Positions 15,506 through 20,966 of a stretch of DNA of 20,966 bases are shown piece by piece. Under the pieces are notes generated by a model, which did no database searches, was not told the DNA's origin, and saw nothing but the letters and a program-made list of their open reading frames with translations. A program made the translations under genes and the position numbers. How positions within the stretch are numbered: the stretch's first letter is position 1; every line of letters begins with the position of its first letter. Origin of the DNA: Coemansia sp. RSA 922 (Eukaryota > Kickxellomycota > Kickxellomycetes > Kickxellales > Kickxellaceae); contig JANBQS010000327.1 of assembly GCA_027577415.1 (NCBI GenBank), forward strand, positions 1 to 20,966. The letters are read 5' to 3'.

Positions 15506-15615
15506 AGTGATGCCATGAACATCCTTTTTTTCTTTCTTGGCTTTTCATTTATAGTTGTATTTTTTTATATCGTTACTTCGCATTTACGCTTTCCTTTTTC
15601 TTAATTTACACTCCC

Positions 15616-17322
15616 ATGGGTCGTCCCGAAACCGACAGACACCCGACGGCAGGGCAACAGGGGCGCCGGCGTACCGGCCTAGTAGTTGCCAAGGTGGTGC
15701 TAGCAACTATGTTACTGGCAGCAGTTGGAAGGTACTTTGGCGGACCTATTGAGATGATACCGTGGCGACCTGGGTCCAGCAGTCCTGGCACTCGGCCCGT
15801 GGCGACGCCCATTCTACAGCTGCGCGAAGTATACCAGCAGTCGACGCCCAAGCCGCCAGCATCGCTGATGGCGCTGTCTGTGCAGGGCACTGAAGCGGGA
15901 CGCTTGGCACTCCGCGCATGGTACGACGACCAGGCAACACTGGCACGGCAACGCGGGTACGCATTCCCATTCAGACTCGCCCGCTGGGACGGGGCCGAAG
16001 ACCAGCGATCGCGCGACGCAAAGAGGGCGGGCTCTTGGCTGTCGCGGCTCTTTTCGGGCGACATGGCAGTCAGTGGTGACGAGCAGCAGCAGCTGGCAGC
16101 GCAGCACACTCTGTCTTTTGCTGTCTCTGAGCCTATGTCCGCCATCTCCGTGGATGACGGAGCACGTGTGGCTGCGGGTGGCGGGGCTGAAGGCGTCCGT
16201 GCTACAGCAACTGCGCGTATGTTGCGGCGCATGCGGGCAGATTACTTGGACAGCAAGCACGGGCGGAGGTATAGCTACTGGTCGGAGACACCTGAGCGCG
16301 GCGGGGCTGGCCTCGTGAGCAACATTAGTGCGGAGGACGATGGCACGCCGGCTGGGCGGTGGAAGTACTACATCGACGATGGGCTGCTGGTGCCCAACAT
16401 CACACACAAGCCGACGCTGGTGCACTTGGCGCGCATGGCGGCCAATGCCTACCAGCCGACGACGTCCGAGACCTGGGAGCCGCTGGGCGACCGCTGGGAC
16501 ACGCACGAGTCGTTCGGGTGGACCGACGACGGAGTACGTGGCCATGTGTTTGCTGATGACCGCAATACCACCGTGGTGGTGACGCTGAAGGGCACGTCGT
16601 CGACGTTCTTCCTGGGCGGCGGCTCGGAGACGTCGGCGCGCGACAAGTTCAACGACAACCGCCTGTTCTCGTGCTGCTGCGCCTACGTCGACTTCACCTG
16701 GTCGACTGTCTGCGACTGCCACCGGCCTGGCGCCAAGTGCAGCACGACGTGTCTGATGAACGAGCTGAACGACGAGGGCGCCGACAATTACTTTTTCGCC
16801 GCTGCCCAGATCATCATGGACGTTATTAAGCGCTACCCAGATGCTGACGTCATTCTGACCGGCCACTCGCTTGGCGGGTCGCTGGCTACGCTGATGGGCC
16901 TTACTCTGGGCATCCCCGCCGTTGGCTTTGAGGCTCTCGGAGACCGCATGGCTGCTCGCCGCCTGCACTTGCCCTTGCCGCCTGCTGTGGCGACGGAGCG
17001 GCTGCCGCTGTTCCATGTCGGAAACACCGCCGACCCTGTCTTCATGGGCATGTGCACGGGCCGCACCTCGTCTTGCTACTATGCCGGCTATGCACTTGAG
17101 TCTAAATGCCACAACGGCAGGATCATGGTCTTTGACACTGTGGCGCGTCGTAGCTGGCGCATGGATATCCGCCATCACCGCATCAACGAGGTCCTCTACT
17201 TGGTATTCGAGCCCTGGGGCATCACCGACCCGGAGGAGACTATCCCGCCGCTGCTGTCAGAGGACAAGGACTGCGTCGACTGTGGACTGTGGACCTTTTT
17301 TGATGAGGACTCGCCGCGATGA
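15616..17322 (+). CDS. ATG15: Atg15-type autophagic phospholipase/lipase
   Basis: A 568-residue single-exon protein from ATG 15616. Atg15 is the vacuolar lipase that dissolves the membranes of autophagic and multivesicular-body vesicles delivered to the vacuole. The N-terminus has a single signal-anchor helix (GLVVAKVVLATMLLAAV, about 21-37) after a basic stretch, as expected for a type II membrane protein sorted through the endosomal pathway. The lipase-3-like core begins near 265 (VHLARMAANAY), with VVVTLKGTSS (320-329), a Cys-rich loop (353-379, including CCCAYVDFTWSTVCDCHRPG) typical of Atg15, the nucleophile elbow G416-H-S418-L-G-G421, Asp473 (NTADPVFMG) and His520 or His521 (DIRHHRINEVL). 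Length is close to yeast Atg15. Residues about 40-200 are a poorly conserved luminal insert. KEX1 follows 53 bp downstream on the same strand. Confidence 0.93.
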   Translation: MGRPETDRHPTAGQQGRRRTGLVVAKVVLATMLLAAVGRYFGGPIEMIPWRPGSSSPGTRPVATPILQLREVYQQSTPKPPASLMALSVQGTEAGRLALRAWYDDQATLARQRGYAFPFRLARWDGAEDQRSRDAKRAGSWLSRLFSGDMAVSGDEQQQLAAQHTLSFAVSEPMSAISVDDGARVAAGGGAEGVRATATARMLRRMRADYLDSKHGRRYSYWSETPERGGAGLVSNISAEDDGTPAGRWKYYIDDGLLVPNITHKPTLVHLARMAANAYQPTTSETWEPLGDRWDTHESFGWTDDGVRGHVFADDRNTTVVVTLKGTSSTFFLGGGSETSARDKFNDNRLFSCCCAYVDFTWSTVCDCHRPGAKCSTTCLMNELNDEGADNYFFAAAQIIMDVIKRYPDADVILTGHSLGGSLATLMGLTLGIPAVGFEALGDRMAARRLHLPLPPAVATERLPLFHVGNTADPVFMGMCTGRTSSCYYAGYALESKCHNGRIMVFDTVARRSWRMDIRHHRINEVLYLVFEPWGITDPEETIPPLLSEDKDCVDCGLWTFFDEDSPR

Positions 17323-17375
17323 ATCAAACTATTGTATTTGCGAGGCGCTACTTGATGGTGGGATAGGCGGGGACA

Positions 17376-19297
17376 ATGGCTTGTCATCTGTGGCTTGACA
17401 CTCATTTTTTTTTATTTCTTCTTCTCCTTTGTATTTTCAAACATATTTGCTACACTATTAATTTGGACATTCTGCACATTTCTAGAAGCATGTACCGTGT
17501 TAGAGACGAGGCGGCTGGTGCCAACAGCACCTTGCCTTTGCCAAATAAGGCCGAGCTTGCCGTCCGCCGTATTCCCTTTCAGGAAGGCGCAGAGTTTGAC
17601 TCGCTCGAGCAGTATGCAGGGTAAGTTCTACTCCACGTCAAACGCCGACGGCTCAAGTGGCATCTTGTACCAAGTATTAAACATACAACTCGTTTTCATT
17701 TAGACAGCTCCCGGTGAAGAGCGTAAAGGACAACATGTTCTTCTGGCTAGTCACAAATACAACAAACACGTACAACAAGGACAAGCTAATAATCTGGCTC
17801 AACGGCGGGCCTGGTTGCACGAGCCTGGACGGTGTGTTCCTGGAGAACGGGCCGTACAAGTTTGACGGACCAAATCGTTTGCGTTTCCGAGACCATAGCC
17901 TATCGCAGCAATTCGACGTCCTCTATATAGACCAGCCCTTTGGCACTGGGTTTAGCGTGGCCAGTACCGAGAGCTATGCGAAAACCTATAGGGAGGCAAC
18001 GCAGACATTATTGGAGTTTTTGCGTCGATTCTATACGGTGTTTCCTGAGCTCCGACAGCGCCAACTGTATGTTGCCGGTGAGTCTGAGGCTGGCACTTAC
18101 ATACCGTATTTGGCAGAGGCGATACTCAAAATGCCCACTACTGAGCGCTTTGCCCTGTCGGGCTTGATGATCGGTAATGGCTGGATCGATCCTCTGCCTA
18201 TGTATATGTCGTATGGGGAGATACTGACTCGCCACGAGTTGCTAACTCCTGAGGTATACTCGGGTATGCTGAAATTGATGGATAGCTGTGCGAAGGAGTT
18301 TAAGCGCGCGCCGCAGCCCGTGCACACCGACGTTTGCGAGCGTATTCCGATGGTGTTTTTGAACGAGGGCGGGCCCAAACCCGGTATGTGCTACAACATG
18401 TATGACCTGCGGTTGACTGATACGCAGCCCTCGTGTGGAATGAACTGGCCGCCGGAAATCTCCATCTACACCGAGTACCTGAATAGAGCGGACGTTCAGA
18501 AGGCTATCAATGTGAGGGATGCCCCGGCTGTGTGGACTGAGTGTAGCGACTTGCCGAGTAAGAAGCTCAAACACGACGATACGCCGCCTGCTAGTATCCC
18601 ACTCCGTAGTGTGTTGAACTCGGGTGTACCCGTGTTGTTGTTTGTGGGGAAGGAGGACTATTTGTGTAATTACGTGGGTACCGAATGGTCGATTGGCAAT
18701 ATGACGTGGGCTGGCAGTAAGGGGTTCCAAAACCCTGCGAAGAACGAGTGGCGTATCAATGGTCAGGTCGTGGGTAGTGTTGAGTCTGAGCGCGGACTTA
18801 CCTATGCACTGGTCTATAATGCCTCGCATATGGTCGGCGTGGATAAACCGCGCGAGATCCTCGACGTGTTTACGGCTTTCACAAACGCTTCGGCTGTTAA
18901 CCTCGGGTTCTCCTCTACGTTTCGAGGGATTACTACGACCAAGCCGGTTGCTAGGGGCTCGGAAATGGGCAAGTGGCTGGGTCTGGGATTCCTGTTGTTT
19001 ATTGTGCTTTTGTTCGCGCTTTGCTTCAAATTCCGCGTGAGAATCTTCTCTTGGTGGAAGCAGGACTCGCAGAGACTCGATGGCGATGGCCTGGTTGCCG
19101 CGAGGGCTGGATATGATCGCATGAGAGATGTGGAGGATGACGCGTTTATGATGAGCGAGTTTACTTTTGCCAAGTACCCTGGCGATGTCGAGGGCCTGCT
19201 GTTGGACGATGGATCGGCTTCTAGCCCTGATGAGGATATGACTGTTCTTGATAGTAGGCGGACTAGCCATATTCACTCGCCCAATGCAAATACATAA
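17376..19297 (+). CDS. KEX1: Kex1-type serine carboxypeptidase, two exons
   Basis: Joining 17376-17620 and 17704-19297 gives 612 residues. Kex1 is the late-Golgi carboxypeptidase that trims basic residues from Kex2-cleaved proproteins. Residues 1-28 (MACHLWLDTHFFLFLLLLC...) look like a signal peptide; an in-frame ATG at 17490 would lose it, so I prefer 17376. Family blocks: DSLEQYAG|QLPV across the splice junction, WLNGGPGC (113-120), G207-E-S209-E-A-G nucleophile, GKEDYLCN with Asp400, and NASHMVGVD with His457. A membrane span follows at 506-523, then an acidic cytosolic tail of about 85 residues, the Kex1 topology. Odd: the usual Tyr after the catalytic Ser is Glu (GESEAG). Start is only 53 bp after the ATG15 stop, so the promoter must lie inside or beyond ATG15, or there is an unseen 5' exon; TTTCTAG before 17490 resembles a 3' splice site. 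The stop converges with SEC66, 49 bp away. Confidence 0.88.
17621..17703 (+). other. KEX1 intron, 83 bp
   Basis: The intron begins GTAAGT and ends TCATTTAG. Removing it joins TAT GCA GG to A CAG CTC, restoring YAGQLPVKSVKDNMFFWL, the conserved N-terminal block of serine carboxypeptidases. Reading through reaches a stop in the intron. Confidence 0.85.
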
Positions 19298-19346
19298 GAG
19301 TTGTATGGAATATATTTAGAAGTATGCAACCCATTGGTAAGTGTGT

Positions 19347-20162
19347 TTAGGCGGTGACTTCCTCGGGCTTTGCCGCCTCCTCATCCTCGGGCTTTGCTTC
19401 CTCGTCGTCCTCAAGCTCGATGAGGGGCGACGGCTCCTCCTTTGCCGCGTCGCCTGCATTGGCGGCCTCAGCCTCGGCCACTCTCTTGGCATGAGCCGCC
19501 GCAGCGATCTTCATAGCCTCGCCAATCGGCGTATTGAAAATACAGCTCAGTAACACGTCGCTCTTCATCAGCTGCTGGTTCTCCTGGGTCCCTTCCTTCA
19601 AGGCCTTTTCTCTCTCGACCTCGCTCAAATCCTCGATATACCGGGCTCTCCTGCAGCTAGCAGCCTCAAAATCATGCTTCAACATCTCCTCCCTCAGCTC
19701 TCTCAGCCTCGAGCTATTAATCATCTCAGAGGCCGCTGGCATAATTCCATTACCCCATCCCTTTTGTAGTCTCTCCGCTTCCTGGACTACGCTGACCATT
19801 TCGGCATTGAGCTCGGCTTCGGCGGCATTAAACTGGTGTAGGAACTCTTCAGACATGGCACCGGCTTTGACAAGGGCAGGGAGTGAGGCTTTGTTGGCTT
19901 GTACTTCGACGGCGCGCATAATATCGGTCATTGCACGGCGTATAAGAGCGGCTTTGAGGACTTCGTTGGAAACTGCTGTAGGTTCGGTCTTTTGGAGTGC
20001 GACTAGTGAGTAGTAGATTGAACGCTCTTCGTGGGTTGGGTACCAGGCTTCGAGTTTGGCAAGGGCAACGGCTTTGCGCTTGTGGTAGTAGTGTACGAAC
20101 GTGCCGAATACTATACCCCACCCAAAAATGTACACTAGAAGCATGCCAGTGCCCGACGCCAT
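19347..20162 (-). CDS. SEC66: Sec66/Sec71-like subunit of the Sec62/63 translocon complex
   Basis: A 271-residue protein from ATG 20162 (AAAATGGCG context). Sec66 is the accessory membrane subunit of the Sec63 complex for post-translational protein import into the ER. One N-terminal membrane span is visible at about 8-24 (LLVYIFGWGIVFGTFVH), followed by basic HKRK and a cytosolic helical domain. The matches I recognise from yeast Sec66 are EVLKAALIRRA (67-77) and QEAERLQKGWG (127-137). The C-terminus (about 225-271) is Ala/Glu/Asp-rich and acidic, longer than in yeast and probably disordered. The frame continues upstream of 20162 to 20336 without an ATG, so 20162 is the natural start. It diverges from RPF2 and converges with KEX1. 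Confidence 0.88.
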   Translation of the reverse strand: MASGTGMLLVYIFGWGIVFGTFVHYYHKRKAVALAKLEAWYPTHEERSIYYSLVALQKTEPTAVSNEVLKAALIRRAMTDIMRAVEVQANKASLPALVKAGAMSEEFLHQFNAAEAELNAEMVSVVQEAERLQKGWGNGIMPAASEMINSSRLRELREEMLKHDFEAASCRRARYIEDLSEVEREKALKEGTQENQQLMKSDVLLSCIFNTPIGEAMKIAAAAHAKRVAEAEAANAGDAAKEEPSPLIELEDDEEAKPEDEEAAKPEEVTA

Positions 20163-20504
20163 TTTCCAAAGTAGAAGAGTGATGGTAGTTCTTTTGTGTG
20201 TGTAAAATTTAATAATAAAAAAGAAGTGGACGTGCAGATGAGAAATAAAAGTGAGAACGACGTTTCTCTTGAATAGGCTGACCAACAAACTCAGCCAATC
20301 GGCGGCAGCAAGCGCATAAGAGAGTAGTGAGATCAATCGAGTTGGCGATCAGGATCACTGATGAAATAAAAATTTCAAGTTTTTTTTTTTTTTTTTATAG
20401 CAGAGGCTGTTTTTTTTTACGCTTATACATTTTTTTTGCCAATTGTCTTTTTCTTCTATTTTGTCGTTTAGTACGCCTCTCCTCTTTATTGTCTATATAC
20501 ACCG
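20163..20504. promoter_or_regulatory. Divergent SEC66-RPF2 promoter with PAC- and RRPE-like words
   Basis: No gene is seen in these 342 bp. GATGAG at 20237-20242 matches the core of the yeast PAC element, and TAAAAATTTC near 20367-20377 resembles RRPE; in yeasts this pair marks ribosome-biogenesis genes, which fits RPF2. Long T tracts lie at about 20380-20397 and 20411-20418. Confidence 0.4.
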
Positions 20505-20966
20505 ATGCTGCTCAAACCGTAAGTCTCCTATCTCTCCTTTATTTTGTTCCAGTTACTCTGACCACAGACTAAAACTACCACTGTTTCGAAATTGTATAGA
20601 AAGGCCAAGAATGCGCGTGCTAAGCGGTTCCTTGTTAACCGCGATCCAAAGATCGTTGAGAACGGCAAGACCGCGCTGTTTGTTCGCGGTAGCACAACCA
20701 GCCAAGTAATCCTGGATACTCTGAAGGACCTATATTCGTTGAGGAAGCCGGACGCGATAAACTTTACAAAGAAGAACGAGATCCATCCATTCGACAGCGA
20801 AACCAGCATAGAGTTTTTTGCACGCAAAAACGACAGCTCCCTGTTCGCCGTCGGCATGCACTCGAAGAAGCGGCCACACAACTTGATCCTGGGTCGTACG
20901 TTCAACTACAGTATCCTGGATATGATCGAATTGGGTGTTGAGCGGTGCACGACTATGCAGCAGTTC
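20505..20966 (+). CDS. RPF2: Ribosome biogenesis factor Rpf2 (Brix domain), 5' part
   Basis: Exon 1 is only 14 nt (20505-20518, ATGCTGCTCAAACC). Exon 2 runs from 20600 to the window end. Together they give 127 codons starting MLLKPKAKNARAKRFLVNRD. Rpf2, with Rrs1, brings 5S rRNA, Rpl5 and Rpl11 into the pre-60S particle in the nucleolus. Recognisable blocks are KNARAKR near the start, ENGKTALFVRG, LRKPDAINFTKKNEIHPFDS, SIEFFARKNDSSLF and NLILGRTFNYSILDMIELGV, in the order of yeast Rpf2 with the Brix domain beginning around residue 28. The gene is cut by the window edge inside the Brix domain. Confidence 0.92.
20519..20599 (+). other. RPF2 intron 1, 81 bp
   Basis: Donor GTAAGT at 20519 and acceptor TTGTATAG ending at 20599. 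CC plus A makes a Pro codon and gives MLLKPKAKNARAKR, which aligns with the yeast N-terminus. Two earlier AGs (TTCCAG ending about 20552 and CCACAG near 20570) give the wrong phase. ACTAAAAC near 20570 is a reasonable branch site. Confidence 0.8.

Larger units (their letters stand above)
15047..15615. promoter_or_regulatory. Divergent intergenic region between the coiled-coil gene and ATG15
   Basis: There is no gene here. The left half is A-rich on the + strand with a (GAAA)n-like run near 15205. The right half contains two E-boxes (15465-15470 and 15480-15487), a GTCACT-TTC-AGTGAC palindrome and T-rich sequence just before ATG 15616, as expected of an ATG15 promoter. Confidence 0.55.

Noticed and set aside
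15814..17178. 454-codon frame on the strand opposite ATG15
   Set aside because: A shadow of the GC-rich ATG15 coding region, Arg/His/Ala-rich with no domain; ATG15 has full motif support.
17395..17703. 102-codon frame with a hydrophobic start across KEX1 exon 1
   Set aside because: It begins at TTG, is in a different frame from KEX1 exon 1 and reads through the intron; the frame from ATG 17376 carries the conserved EQYAG block.
18242..19276. 344-codon frame opposite KEX1
   Set aside because: Antisense shadow of KEX1, which has intact family motifs and catalytic triad.

Overview
The window reads as nuclear DNA of an early-diverging, intron-poor fungus. A Kickxellomycotina relative such as Coemansia would fit, but that is inferred from gene style rather than shown. 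Single-copy fungal housekeeping genes are present: the Atg15 autophagic lipase, the Kex1 carboxypeptidase, the Sec66 translocon subunit and the Rpf2 60S assembly factor. Introns are few and short (81 and 83 bp in KEX1 and RPF2) with GTAAGT donors. Intergenic DNA is rich in T tracts.

Layout. (1) Positions 1-59 are the last codons of a + strand gene. (2) 654/1000-3630 holds a large disordered Ser/Pro-rich protein, probably with a tiny upstream coding exon. (3) About 3,650-10,850 is an AT-rich, gene-poor island. It carries three + strand small genes (4504, 5829, 9463) that look paralogous, and one - strand small gene (7411 down to 7073) that may be a divergent relative. They share TATA position, 5' leader, upstream elements and, for two of them, 3' flanks. 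A possible solo LTR lies between them. (4) 10,944-15,046 returns to denser single-copy genes: a class IV (PLP-type) aminotransferase-like enzyme (+), a LRR protein with a Cys-rich C-terminus resembling animal LRRC58 (-), and a disordered protein with a C-terminal coiled coil (-). (5) 15,616-19,297 is an ATG15-KEX1 head-to-tail pair of vacuole/Golgi enzymes. (6) SEC66 (-) and RPF2 (+, cut by the window end) diverge from a shared 342-bp promoter.

The core genes do not form one pathway. The clearest functional pairing is ATG15 with KEX1, both membrane-anchored hydrolases of the secretory/vacuolar route; two E-boxes lie upstream of ATG15.

The strongest candidate for something undescribed is the island. 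It holds about 110-135-residue proteins without signal peptides that I cannot assign to any family. The three + strand members share motifs (Y-x-F near the start, an H-H-F-V-like centre, a Y-V-I-I-A-M-like strand, a D-x-W-I/L end). Each sits behind a conserved promoter cassette built around an inverted repeat, TCCTTTG-N12/14-CAAAGGA. This looks like a locally duplicated, co-regulated, lineage-restricted gene family.
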